Both the position numbers and the translations under genes were made by a program. DNA of 64,000 nucleotides from Spiroplasma helicoides. Its GTDB lineage: Bacteria; Bacillota_I; Bacilli_A; Mycoplasmatales; Mycoplasmataceae. The first letter of the stretch is position 1. Each line of letters opens with the position of its first letter. Shown here in pieces: positions 1-11,031 of this stretch. The stretch lies in the NCBI RefSeq assembly GCF_001715535.1, contig NZ_CP017015.1, forward strand, positions 496,001 to 560,000, written 5' to 3'. The notes beneath the pieces are model-generated. The model ran no database searches. It was given only the letters and a program-made list of their open reading frames with translations, and had not been told where the DNA came from.

Positions 1-564
1 GAGAAAAGCCGAATAGAGTTTAAAAACATAAAAAATGAAGTAAGTAATATAAATATGGAAAAAAGAGAGGCAAAAAAGCTAGTAGATAGTCTTATAAAAA
101 AATTTGAAGATTATGATAAAAACTTGTCAGATCAATTAAAAAATATCATAAACAGTTTAAAACTTAAATATGATATTAATATTAATTGTTTTATTGTTAA
201 TAGCAAAGTACACTCGGGCGCTGCAGCTACAATATATAGTCTTTCTAAACTATATTTAAACTTTATTAATTTTTCTAAGTTGAATTCATTCTATGTTATT
301 GATTCACCAAGAGAAAAAGAACAAGATGAAGATACAATTACAGCTAGAAATGAATTACTGAATAAATTTCTTATTTCTAACTTAAATGAAAAAAAGCAAG
401 TAATTTTATTTACAGTAAAAGACGATTTTAATTTAGATAAAAACAAAATAAGTATATCAAGAATTGAAAGACAACCACAAAGTTTATTGACTGATGAAAA
501 TTATGAATTTAGAAAATGAATAGAAAACAATGTTCTAGAAATTTTATTAGAAAAAAACATTTAA
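1..564 (+). CDS. C-terminal part of an SMC/Rad50-like ATPase (5' end outside window)
   Basis: The frame is open from the first base and ends at TAA 562-564, so only the last ~187 residues are visible. A hydrophobic strand ending in VIDSPREKEQDE (about residues 99-110 of the fragment) looks like the Walker B region of SMC/RecN/Rad50-type repair ATPases, where an ID-S-P-R-(Q/E)-x-Q-D string is common. The stretch HSGAAATIYSLSKL just before it could be the ABC-type signature helix. An in-frame TGA (517-519) encodes Trp. RecD follows 78 bp downstream, which fits a DNA-repair setting. The family call is an inference from one motif; the missing N-terminal Walker A would decide it. Confidence 0.45.
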
Positions 565-642
565 AAAATTTTAAAGATTGTTTATTTTGTTCAATACTAT
601 ATTTTATATCAATTTTTAATAAAAACAAACGAGGAAAAAATT

Positions 643-2925
643 ATGTATAAAAAATACAACAGAGGTATAATCGAAAGAGTTGAAAACAATAATCTATATT
701 TAAGGGTAAATAATATTCTTCTAGAGTTTTCGCTTGAAAACGTAAATGAAGAATTAGTTAGATTACTTTCAAGAAGTATAAATCATACAGTTGTTGTAGA
801 AATAAAAGCATATTGATTTATAACAAGAAGTGAAGCCAAAATTGTTCAAGTATATGATGAACAATCTTTTGACTTCTTTTTATTTGAAACTTTTTTAGAT
901 GTTTATAGTTATACATTTTCTAGAAATAATTATAACTTTTCTTCTTTATACTTAATAAACAGATTTTTAAATCAGGTTAATAGATCTCATAATATATTTG
1001 AATGATTTTTGACTGAATATAATTTAGTTAATACACCGTTTTATAATTTGATTATGTTTTTTTATAATAATCAATTAGATTTTGAATTAATAAATGAGTT
1101 TTTTTATCCTAGTTTTACATTAGACCTAGATACATTTACAGATCAAATATTAGAAAAAATTTATAACTATATAAAAAACATCACTATTTATATTGATATT
1201 AACAATTATTATCAATCAATTTATGATTTTTTACTATCAGCTAGATTTAGAATGAATGATATTCAAATACAAGCATTATATTTTGCTTTAAAAATGTATC
1301 GACAATGTTCAGAAACAGAAAGTGTTTGCTTAGATGTTTTAGAATGAGAAATTTTAAAATACTCTAAAATTGATGAATCACATGATAATAACTACTTAAT
1401 TCATGTTGATCAAATTATTGAATATTGTTTAGAAAATAATTTAATTAATAATGAACTACAACATTTATTTTATCCTTCAATTTATTTTGATTATGAACAA
1501 GGACTTGCAAATAAATTATTAGCATTACATGCAAGAAATAACAATCAATTTTACTTTTTAGAAGATTATATTTTAAATCAACAAATTGAAACTTATTCAG
1601 ATTTAAATCCAGATCAAGTAAGAGCTATAAATACATTTATGAACAATAAAGTTTGTTTAGTAAGTGGGGGAGCTGGAACTGGTAAAACAAGATTAATTCA
1701 AACACTAGTTGATATTGTTAAATTTAATGATAAAGATGCAATAATAAAGATATGTGCACCATCAGGAATGGCTGCTAATAATGTTAAAAACTCATTTGAT
1801 AAAGATTATACTGATTTAAGTATTGACACAATTCATAGAATGTTAAAAGGAAGAGGTTTAAATAACTTTAAATATAATATAAGCAATAAATTAAATTGTG
1901 ATGTTTTAATTATTGATGAATGTTCAATGATTGATTTAAGAATGTTTTATCATTTACTAATAGCTACAGATAATAATATTAAAAAAATTGTCATGATTGG
2001 TGATGTAAATCAACTACCTTCAATTAATGTAGGAAGCGTTTTTGAAGATTTGATTCATGCAAATATATTTCCAACAGTTTATTTACATGAAAATATGCGA
2101 CAAAGTGAAAATTATGAACTAATTAACTTTGCTAATAGAATAATTGATGTTAACAATGGATTTACAGCTGAAGAAATAAATCAAATTATTGATAACAACA
2201 ATATGGAAAATATTACTTTTTGATTTAATAATGAACCAACAGAAGTCTATGATTTAATAGTTAATCAGTATAGAAATATTGATCTTAGAAATGTAAGACA
2301 AAAAGCTTGTCAAGTAATATCAAATGTTAATGATATCAATAAAGATGGATTGTATGCAACTCAAGTATTAAATCAAAATATTACAAATGCGTTATTAAAC
2401 AATAATAATAGAACTTATGGTTTTTTGGCACTAGAAAGAGTTATTGTTAAAAAAAATTTATACAAACATAATTCAAATCTAAACTTTGATCTATTTAATG
2501 GCGATATTGGAGTTGTGTTAAATATTGAAAATCGAGATGTTGCAAGACAAAATAATGAGACTCAAAGTTTACAATGAGCAAGAATTAGATTTGATGCAGG
2601 TATTATTGAAGTATATGTTGATGAACAAAGAAGAACCACTTTAGTTAACAAAGGTGAAGCAGAAATACAGTTAGAATCTGCTTTTGCAGTCAGTCTACAT
2701 AAACTACAAGGTGGAGAGTATAATACAATTGTTTATGCAGTTGCAGGTAGTGGAGCAAGTGGTAACTTCCACTCAAAAAGAACTGCTTATACAGCTATTA
2801 CCAGAGGACGACAAAGAGTATTTATTTGTGGTAATCGTGAAACTTTTGTTCAACAAGTAACAACTGATTATCAAAATCCAAGAACGAATTTAATTAATTT
2901 ATTAATAGCAAACAATGATGACTAA
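643..2925 (+). CDS. recD2: RecD-like ATP-dependent DNA helicase (SF1)
   Basis: A 760-residue protein starting at ATG 643 with GAGG-type RBS at 631-635. The N-terminal ~330 residues are poorly conserved. Walker A GGAGTGKTR lies near residues 342-350, Walker B VLIIDECSM near 422-430, and the C-terminal helicase motif VI TAITRGRQR near residue 720. This order and the length fit the RecD2 group of 5'-3' helicases, which act without RecBC in Firmicutes and Mollicutes. At least five TGA codons are read as Trp. Expected role: unwinding DNA ends during repair or replication restart. A ~98-bp diverged copy of the gene's 3' end lies 2.1 kb downstream (4941-5038). Confidence 0.85.
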
Positions 2926-2998
2926 ATTAAGTCATTTTTTAATTTAAAATCTATAAATGTTTTTAATAAGTTATAATAAATATGAAAAGAGAGAAAGA

Positions 2999-4033
2999 AT
3001 GAGACATTTTTTAAAATTATTATTAAGTATAAATTTTTTAGTTTATCCCGCTAGTATGGTTGTTAGTTGTAAACCAACAAATGCTCCAAAAAGAACAGAA
3101 GAACCAAATGAATTACCTGAAATTGATTTGAATTACCTTCAGTGAGATGATTTTTATGCTGGAGAATCATTACAAAATGCAGGAGATAAAATATTTGATA
3201 GAATTAAAAACTACGTTTATACTAACAATAAAAATATAGACAGAACTTATTTGTTTCAAAGTAAATGAGAAGATTTGTTTAGTTTTAGTTACTCAAAAGA
3301 TGATGTTGTTTATTTAAGTGAATTTGGTAGTAAAAAGAACTTGCATAATCTTATTTTTAAAGCCAATAAAACGATTGAATTAATTCCTAAAGTATATAAG
3401 AATTTTCAAGCAATAAAAAATCAATTTAGATTTAAAACTAAAAAAGCATCTATTAGTTTAAATAAGTCTATTATTTTAGAAGCTGGACATAAAATTGTTT
3501 ATTATAAAAAAATGGTAAGCGATATAGTAGATTTATATCGCGTCAATATTTTATCGAGTGTTATTCAATATAATAATGACTTTTATTTTGAAGGATATGA
3601 AGGTTTAAATAGCGAAAACCTTTTGATTGAAAAAAATACTAAATCAAAAATTACAGCAAATAAAGATTCAGAATTTATTTCTGGTAGTGTTGATGTTAAT
3701 TTTAAATCTATAAATATTTCTTTAAATAGTGAGAATAAATTTACAAATAAAATAGATTTGAATTTGAGTCAAATATTTTATTTTAACAAGCCAAATAATA
3801 CAGAAGAAGATTTTAAAAAGTATGAAGACGATTTAATAAAAACAGTTGAAAAAACATTTATAAAAAATGTATACACAGTTGAAAGAGATGTTGACTATAA
3901 AATAGAGTTAATATACGATCCAAATAATTCGAATATGAAAAAACTAAATAAAATAAAGATAAAAGCGCTACCTTCTTCTAAATACATGGAAGGTGAATGA
4001 GAAATTAGTCCTAATAGAAAATGGGGCGAATAA
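2999..4033 (+). CDS. Surface lipoprotein, function unknown
   Basis: A 344-residue protein. ATG 2999 is chosen because GAGAGAAAGA sits directly upstream and the next residues form a lipoprotein signal peptide ending in VVSC with Cys24 as the lipid-modified residue. An acidic/proline linker follows (EEPNELPEID), then a mixed alpha/beta ectodomain with many Lys and Asn. Three TGA Trp codons occur. No family recognised. It sits between recD and a decayed stretch, with the recD tail repeated beyond it, so it may have arrived on inserted DNA. Confidence 0.75.
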
Positions 4034-5131
4034 TTTAGAAAGATTTTTTTAATAAATTTGTAAAATAGATTTTTTAGCTAAATTTGCATATAAAAAATGT
4101 TTGTTTTAAAGTGATTAATAAGTTACTATCTTCATGTTGAATAATTGCTTTAAGTAGTTTACTTACAATATCTTATGGTTAGTTTAGATATCATGACATT
4201 AGTGAGCTAAGTGGTTATGAAGTATTATTAAGTCAGGAATTAAATAATTTATAAAGTCAAGAGATGTATTTAATATATCTTTTAAATTAAAAAAAATTTT
4301 ATACCAGTAAAATCAGAAAATAATTCAAGATCAGTTACTGTTATTGTTGATAAAAAAACTAATATTAAAAAAATTTTCAAATTTTTATGTAATCTCAATG
4401 TAAAAAAAATAATTAAGTTAATTTAAAGAAAACATTTAAATTAACTTATGATAGATTTTTAATTATTTTTTATTTATTGGTACAAATAATAATCAATAAG
4501 AATCTGTAATGAAGAATTTGAATTAATATTTAATTTTTAGAAGGATATATTTTCATCATATCTCGAAAAAAATTTATAAAATATTGACTACACTGTAAAA
4601 TAAATTAACCAAGCTAAACTTAAAAAAACTAAAGTTAAAGTTAAATAAATTGCTACAAGTAAGGAATAAAAATCAAAAACTAGTGGAAATTTATTTTTTT
4701 TCTAGTAAAAAGAATGAGAAAAAATAGCTTTAAAAATTTTTTTAGGCAAGCTAGTAAATTAATGCCTATAATTAAGAGCTTTCTTTAGTTGATAGATTAG
4801 AAAACATCCTTTAGGTTTTGTAGCATAACTAATAAATGATTTTTTATTAAAAAAAAGCAGTTTTTAATAAAGCTTAAAAAATAGATGTTAATAGAAGAGA
4901 ATCGCTTAGTAAATCTCGTAAAATAAGCGTTCATTCAAGAGTGGTAATCGTGAAACTTTTGTCCAACAAGTAACGAGTGATTATCAAAATCCAAGAACAA
5001 ATTTAATTAATTTATTGATAAGAAATATTGATGACTAAATAAATTTACTAATATAAAAAAATAATAGCCCTCTATTTTTATCTAATATGATATAGTAAAA
5101 ATAAATTAAAATGAATTTTGAGGAGGTTATC
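4034..5131. other. Decayed intergenic stretch with lipoprotein relic and recD-tail copy
   Basis: About 1.1 kb with stops in all frames. Around 4135-4180 the + strand reads like a worn lipoprotein signal segment (Leu/Ser-rich then ISYG). Near 4575-4670 the string attgactacactgtaaaata and the Lys-rich stretch after it resemble the 3' end of the lipoprotein gene just upstream (gttgactataaaatagagtt), suggesting a dead paralogue. The last part, 4941-5038, copies the recD 3' end. No intact gene was found. Confidence 0.5.
4941..5038 (+). repeat. Partial duplication of the recD 3' end
   Basis: Bases 4941-5038 match recD 2828-2925 over the full 98 bp with roughly nine substitutions and no gap, including the stop codon. 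Read in frame it gives GNRETFVQQVTSDYQNPRTN and then the recD-like C-terminus. It has no start and cannot be expressed alone. Two recD tails flanking the lipoprotein segment look like the scar of a duplication or of homologous integration at recD. Confidence 0.9.
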
Positions 5132-5839
5132 ATGTTCTGGTTATATATTGCATTACCATCTACAACTAGTTTATTTTCAGGAGTTTGATGTTATATAATA
5201 GCATTTTTAATATATCAAAGAAAATATTGAAATATTAAAAAACATTTTGGTATTACTCCTGTGTTTTTCAAAAAGGAAAATAAAGTTGTATATTGCTCAT
5301 TTTATATATTCGCATTGTTAAACACATTAGGTTTTATTGGATTTATTTTTATTTATCAGTTTTATGAAAGTGACTATATTTATTATTTAATAACAATTTT
5401 AGTTATATACATATCTTCAATTATAGTATTGATAATCTTATATATAAAATTTAATAAAAATTACACAAAAAATATCATATACACAAAAGATCAAGAAATA
5501 GATAGTTTAATTACTAATAATTTAGAATTAGCAAAAGAATATGACTTGATATCAATAGATAAATACTTGGACATAATTCAAAATAAAATTGTTAAAAAAA
5601 TGTTAGTTCTAGTTCAAAATAATTATCTTAAAAAAATCAATGGTGATTTAAATAACCAAGAATTAATAAAGTTATATTTATATTACATTCGCAATAATGC
5701 ATATGTTTTAGATCAAATGACAAAAACAGAAGTTCATAAGAATTACAATATTATTAATTATATGGATGAAATAAAAAAAATGATGCTTCAAAACTTCTGA
5801 TATAATGTATATAATAGTTCAAAAAAGCAAGATAATTAA
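5132..5839 (+). CDS. Membrane protein of unknown function
   Basis: A 235-residue protein with a strong AGGAGG RBS (5121-5126) six bases before ATG 5132. Three hydrophobic segments (about residues 2-28, 51-76 and 81-107) are followed by a ~125-residue charged, helix-prone cytoplasmic tail rich in Lys, Asn and Ile. Three TGA Trp codons. Stands alone, followed by a clear terminator. No family recognised. Confidence 0.7.
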
Positions 5840-5857
5840 AGTTGCAAAAAATAAAGT

Positions 5858-5886
5858 CTACACAAAAAATGTGTAGTTTTTTTTTA
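5858..5886 (+). terminator. Rho-independent terminator
   Basis: CTACACA / TGTGTAG perfect 7-bp stem with an A5 loop, followed by nine T, 19 bp after the stop of the upstream membrane-protein gene. Confidence 0.85.
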
Positions 5887-5996
5887 AAATATATTATACT
5901 TAAAGTATAGTTAATATAAATTATTAATATATTTATTTTAAGTAAATAAATAATTAAAAACAATGAATGAAAGTGTTTAAAATAGGTCGTTAATTT

Positions 5997-6788
5997 ATGA
6001 AAAAAATGTTAGTATCTTTATCAATTATAGCTATGATACAAACTTCTTGTATGATGCCAGTTTCATGTAAAGGGAATGGCATGATTTTTAATACAGAACA
6101 AAATATTTATAGTAAACCAGAAGAATTTCTAAAATTAAAAAATTATTTAATAGCAAGATATACATTATTTAAAAATCATGAAGATATAGAGGAAAAAGTC
6201 TATAATTTTTATTCTGGCAAAAGAGCTTATACATTTGATAAAAACTGAATCCCTAATCAAAAAGGTTATTATGTACAATATAGTTTTTTAGAAGATAGCG
6301 AAAACTTTTACAATTTAAAAGTAACATTAACAGATATTATAAAAGTAGATGATGGTGATGAATATAGTGATAATTATAAAATAGATGAATTAAACACTGA
6401 AAGTAAGGTTATTAAAATACAAAAAAACAAAGCTGTTCAAGATATTTTACTAGATATGTATTTGTATAATATTTCTGATAAAGATATGATTTATAACAAG
6501 TAAACTAAAAAATATAAAGTTAAACTTAAAATTAAAGTTCTAAATTATAAAGATTTAGAAAACGTTAGCTTTGAAACTTTGGGATATGATCATGATTCTC
6601 GCATAATTGTTAAAGAGTATGATCAAAATGATTCATCAACAATTAATATTGAAACTTTCGATTTTGATAATAAAGATTTGATTGGTTTATATTTATTTGA
6701 ATTATACGTTATGCAAATAACGCTAACACAGCATACGCACTTTTTTATAAAAGATCACTATAAAGCAAAGGGGAGGATATTATGTTAA
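5997..6788 (+). pseudogene. Lipoprotein gene broken by one in-frame TAA
   Basis: ATG 5997 opens a lipoprotein signal peptide ending in PVSC (Cys24). The frame runs 168 residues to TAA 6501-6503, then continues in the same frame without further stops for another 94 codons to 6788, with the same composition (KVKLKIKVLNYKDL...). A single nonsense change therefore splits an originally ~263-residue protein. The shorter product could still be secreted. The RBS is weak. A second lipoprotein start (6782) overlaps its end. Confidence 0.65.
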
Positions 6789-6950
6789 AAAAATATTACT
6801 TGCTTCAGGGTTAATGGGTTTATTGGTTTCTAGTAGTTCAAATATTTATTCTTGTTCAAAAGAAAAAAAAAAAAAAATACAATCATACCAGTTTCATCAT
6901 CAGAAATTATGATTTTAATTCACATTATGTAATAAAAAAATTACCAATTT
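6782..6950 (+). pseudogene. Frameshifted start of a second lipoprotein gene
   Basis: GGGAGG (6771-6776) precedes ATG 6782. In that frame translation stops after ten codons. Adding one base to the A7 run (6786-6792) restores MLKKILLASGLMGLLVSSSS and then NIYSCSKE, a normal lipoprotein signal peptide with lipobox Cys. After a run of about 15 A at 6861-6876 the frame decays. This is the 5' relic of a lipoprotein gene whose body is gone or unrecognisable. Confidence 0.55.
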
Positions 6951-8165
6951 AATAATAATATGTCCTATTTAATTTTTGTAATTATAACATTTGTTTAGAT
7001 TTTAAATTTTATTTTTTAATATGAAGTTAACAAATAAATTTTATTATCAAAATTTATGATTGTAAATTTTTTAAAACTCTTGATGATATGTATTAAGAAA
7101 TAATATATTAATCTAATGTAAATTTTTAATATATTATTTATAAAATTTAATAGGATAAAAATTAATTATTACTTACTTTTTTCAAAATTTTAATATATAT
7201 ATTTATATAAAAAATTATTTTAGTTTGTTTATTTAATTACTTTTGTAATATTATTTTATGCTTGCCAAGGTGTTTTTTATTACTATTTTATTCGCAGTAT
7301 ATAAGTTTTTTATTTCAATAGTTAAAAAATTTTTATTAAACTTTAATCTAGCATAAGATTGTGAATAACCATAAAACTCTTTATTAGTTTTTAGTTAAAT
7401 ATAATTTAATTGACTGATACATTTTAATTAATATAATGCATATTTTATAATATTTTATGTAGTTTCTTGCCTACTAAATAACCTGCTTTTTACAGATTTG
7501 TTAATCATAATGTGTTATTTTTTTATAAACTACTTTATTCATTTATTATTTAAAGCATAACTCTAAAAAAAAGCATCTAAATTTTGTTTTTTTTCAATAA
7601 TGTGTAGATATTTTAATTTAGTTATAACATGTAAATTAATATTCAAAACGTTATTCATTAAATCTAAGTAATTTATATTAACTTAATTTCTATCTTTATT
7701 TTTATACAAGTTTTAAAGATATATTAGTATATATTTTAATGAAAATTTGCTCTAATTTTCCAACAATTTTATCACAAATTAAAATACTGAAGTAAATTTT
7801 TATCCTTATATAGTTTTAACTATATATTCAGTTCTTTTATTTTTGTATAATTTTTATCATTGTTATTTAATTAAAAGTCAAGACTAACGTTTCTAAATTA
7901 CTCATGATTTTGATGTATAAATTTTCTTGATTACCTTGGTTTGAATGATGTTTAAAATTATTTGTGTATTTTATAGTTATCTAATTACTTTAAATTTTAT
8001 TTGTTTCAATATGTCTAAACTATTTTTTCATATATTTTCCACAAGGTAGATTTTACTTTTGACATAGTTTCAATTATCTATATTAATGTAAAATTTTATC
8101 TACTAATGTTAAATCAATAAATTTTATAGTAAAATAAATCTTCTTAGAAAAGTAGAGGTACATAA
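6951..8165. other. Gene-less AT-rich stretch
   Basis: About 1.2 kb with dense stops in all six frames and long A/T runs. No RBS-plus-start, RNA gene or repeat was recognised. The composition matches the decayed genes on both sides, so it is probably gene remains too worn to identify. Confidence 0.5.
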
Positions 8166-8637
8166 ATGAAGAATATATTTTGATTGTAAAACCTATTAGA
8201 ATTATTTTATCAGTCACAAATGTTATTTAATGTGTAGATGAAACTTAAAGTTAAGGTAAGAATTTGTTGAGGTTATAAAGATACAACTTCATTATATGGT
8301 ATAAGCAAAGATTTTAATATAAAAAACATTAAATCTACGAAATTAAAAGGATAGGAGCTATATTTTAAATTATTAATAGTATTTAAATTTAAGCGAAGAT
8401 AACCACATTACATCGATGATGATATTAATGAAAATATTAAAAATATTTAGGTTTTAATTACGATGCAGTTGTTATAATTGCTTGAGGTTATATAAAATTA
8501 AGAATCTGTAGGCTATGGTTTAATATAAAACTATTAACAGATTTATATTTTGGTAAATTTATTTTTAGCATAAGAAAATATCATTGATAGTGTAGCTCAA
8601 TATTTGTTATATTCAGTACTTTATAATTAATGTAATT
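8166..8637 (+). pseudogene. Dead, internally deleted copy of the 12.7-kb lipoprotein gene
   Basis: The leader (aaaagtagaggtacataaatg) and the following bases align along the intact gene at 12712. The lipobox region matches (gttatttaatgtgtagatg against gttatttcatgtggagatg), as do ttcattatatggtataagca (ttcattagatggtataagta), a segment around 8425-8480 (atttaggttttaattacgat against atttaggttttaattatgaa), and the end gatagtgtagctcaatattt (gataatgtagtgcaatatgt). Stops occur throughout, and it is ~190 bp shorter than the parent, so it carries an internal deletion. Confidence 0.75.
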
Positions 8638-9718
8638 ATCATTAAAGATTGTCTTATATTGACATAAATTTTAAATCATAACAGATTATTAATAAAAATA
8701 TTTTATACAATACCTAAAATAAATTTAAAATTAATAAAGTGTTTTTTTTATATAGATTCTTATTTATTATTGTTATTTTTATATCAAGCTTTGACTAAAA
8801 AAGATAATCTATGATAATTAATAATACAAAAGTAATTACAGCAAGTTCTGTATTAATATATGATGTTAACACAAGTACAATTGAGATTTAAAATAGAAAC
8901 AAGAATATAATCAATACTAATTTGTATAATTTAATTGTATAAAACAAAAGAAACTATTAATAAATTTCTAAAAATTAGAATGGATTATAAACTTTTTACA
9001 AAGAGGACTTAACAAAATGACTTTACTATTTTTTATTGAAAAAAATTCAATTTTAAATTAGTTGTAAATATTTTATTTTTTTCAAAATTTGGTCATTTAA
9101 AATGTTCAAAGAATTGAAGAACTAAGCATAAAAGTAAGGATCAATTATTATAATTATATTTTAAGACCATTAAATAATCATTTATATGAAAAATAATAAC
9201 TTAAAAATATTTAGGAGATAGAACCATTGAATATTATATATTAGATTCATAAAGACATAGTAATTTATAAAATATAAAATTCAATGCACATATAATAAAT
9301 CAAATATTTATTACTGATGTAAATTTTATAAAGATTAAATCAAAAAATATATATTAGTTTATTAAAATAACTAATATTATTCTAAAACTGTTAATAAAAA
9401 ACTTTATAATAGACCTAATGATAAATTATGTTATAGGAACTTATTTTTGCAATAAAAGAAAGTTAACCTTTTATAATTTAATATTACAAATACAGACTTT
9501 ATATAAATAGACTTTAAAAGTTTATGTGGTGCAAATATAAAAAATATATATATGTAAGAAGAGTAACTTACCTAATAATGTTTCATGTAAATTTGTTATC
9601 GGTACAATAATGATTTAGTACATTTATTAATTTAAATCAAATTATTTATTTCATTCAAATAACTTTTTATTAATTTTTGATTATACTGGTTTTTATATTT
9701 GCGATAGATCTATTCGAA
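8638..9718. other. Gene-less decayed stretch
   Basis: About 1.1 kb with stops in every frame. At 9001-9020 aaagaggacttaacaaaatga resembles the RBS/start region of the large lipoprotein at 21.5 kb, a possible further relic, but no protein similarity follows. Nothing else recognised. Confidence 0.4.
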
Positions 9719-9750
9719 ATAAAAAAAACTCCATAAAAAATTTGTATGGA
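9719..9750 (-). terminator. Terminator of the flavodoxin gene
   Basis: Read on the minus strand: CTCCATA / TATGGAG 7-bp stem (9728-9734 with 9744-9750), then a long T run. It lies ~90 bp beyond the stop of the flavodoxin gene. Confidence 0.75.
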
Positions 9751-9841
9751 GAAAGCATTTTTTAAATTCAATTTAATTAAGAAATTTATTTTATATTTTT
9801 CTATAAAAAAACTTTTAAAATTAATAATTAAAAGTAAAGAA

Positions 9842-10456
9842 CTATTCTGTAGTTTTAAGTTTATCTAAATATGTATTTACAAGTCATTTATCTACATCGT
9901 TTCTACTACTTGAATAAACTTCTTTTTCTATAATAGCATCTTTTGATGAATTATCTTTTAAATAGTTTAATGCTCTATTTAAATGTTCGCTTAAATAAGC
10001 AGAAGATCTAATAAATGGAAAAATATGTTTATTATCTAAGTTATAATGCTCCAAAAAAGAACCAATTATCATAGGTGCAACATGCCACCATATAGGAAAA
10101 CCTAACAATATATATTCATAATTGTTTATATAATCTGGGTATTCCTTCATTTTTGGTCTTAAATTATTTACCGCTTCATTTTTTGCGTCTTCTGATAATT
10201 CTGAATAATTTGAAGAGTATGGTAATTCTCTTTCTATTTTAAAGGTTTTTACACCAAGTTTGTTAGCAATATAATTTGCCATATTCTCAGTGCCATTTGA
10301 CCAAGAAAAATATACTACAATTGTTTTTGATTTTGTATTTTCGTTAGTGTTATTGTTTATTTCGTTATTTATATCAGGTGTTGAACAGCTGACAGCACCA
10401 ATTGATAAATTAGAAACTAGTGCCACACTAAATACTCATTTTGAAATTTTTTTCAA
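9842..10456 (-). CDS. Lipid-anchored flavodoxin-like protein
   Basis: A 204-residue protein. The start is TTG 10456-10454, eight bases after AGGAGG on the minus strand; it gives the lipoprotein signal MKKISKWVF...GAVSC (Cys24), with a TGA Trp inside. An Asn/Thr linker follows, then a flavodoxin fold: strand KTIVVYFSWSNGTENMANYI, the FMN-phosphate loop variant SWSNGTEN, and further on LGFPIWWHVAPMIIGSFLEH typical of the Flavodoxin_4 group. Predicted to carry FMN on the outer face of the membrane and pass electrons to an unknown partner. A MerR-type promoter lies just upstream and the MerR gene is next to it. Confidence 0.85.
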
Positions 10457-10501
10457 AGATACCTCCTTATATTAAAGTCAAAATATTTTAACTTTAATAT
10501 A

Positions 10502-10532
10502 ATGGTAAAACATTAAAGTAACTCTAATGCAA
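10502..10532 (-). promoter_or_regulatory. MerR-type promoter/operator of the flavodoxin gene
   Basis: On the minus strand: -35 TTGCAT, a 19-bp spacer containing TAGAGTTACTTTA (10514-10526), and -10 TACCAT. The long 19-bp spacer with a dyad inside is the hallmark of MerR-activated promoters. It closely matches the site in front of the aldo/keto reductase gene at 10965-10995. Confidence 0.75.
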
Positions 10533-10544
10533 TACATTTTTGTA

Positions 10545-10910
10545 CTAAATTAAAAGTTTTTTAAAAATTTCAATTTTATTTTTCAAAAAATTGATCTGTT
10601 CATCAATATCTTTTCGCATTTTTATTGCTATTTTTAATTGTTTATCTATTATTTGAAATCTCTCTTTCATTGTAGTTTCACCTTGCTCTATAAGTTGCAA
10701 ATATCTTTGAATATTTTTTAGACTTAAATTAGTCTTTTTAAGACAAATCACAAGTTCTATAAATCTAAGATCATTTTCTTCTATATAACGATATCCATTA
10801 GTATCTCTCTTGAAACAAGTTAAAATATTTTTTTTATCATAATATCTGAGTGTATGTTCAGAAATAGAATACATTTTTGCTAAATTGTTTATATAATACT
10901 TTTTATTCAT
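10545..10910 (-). CDS. MerR-family transcriptional regulator
   Basis: A 121-residue protein with the MerR winged helix at residues ~4-70 (YINNLAKMYSISEHTLRYYD, then NGYRYIEENDLRFI) and a C-terminal coiled coil at ~75-118 for dimerisation. It lacks conserved metal-binding cysteines, which fits the redox/aldehyde-sensing AdhR/NmlR-like branch rather than metal sensors. It lies between its two presumed targets: flavodoxin (same strand, downstream) and aldo/keto reductase (divergent). The divergent operator could also affect its own expression. Confidence 0.9.
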   Translation of the reverse strand: MNKKYYINNLAKMYSISEHTLRYYDKKNILTCFKRDTNGYRYIEENDLRFIELVICLKKTNLSLKNIQRYLQLIEQGETTMKERFQIIDKQLKIAIKMRKDIDEQINFLKNKIEIFKKLLI

Positions 10911-10964
10911 AAAATCACCTATTAAAAATATATCATATAAAATAAAACTTTTAGTTAATATATA

Positions 10965-10995
10965 TTGACTTAGAGTAACTCTAATGATTTATTAT
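10965..10995 (+). promoter_or_regulatory. MerR-type promoter/operator of the aldo/keto reductase gene
   Basis: -35 TTGACT (10965-10970), 19-bp spacer starting with the near-perfect palindrome TAGAGTAACTCTA (10971-10983), -10 TATTAT (10990-10995). Same layout as the flavodoxin site. It lies 37 bp before the start codon of the reductase and 55 bp from the divergent merR start. Confidence 0.8.
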
Positions 10996-11031
10996 ATAAT
11001 TAATTACAATTATGTAATTAGGAGGAAAACT

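Noticed and set aside
6951-9718. Hidden genes in the long gap
   Set aside because: Six-frame inspection with TGA as Trp gives only short frames without RBS; apart from the 8166 relic nothing aligns.
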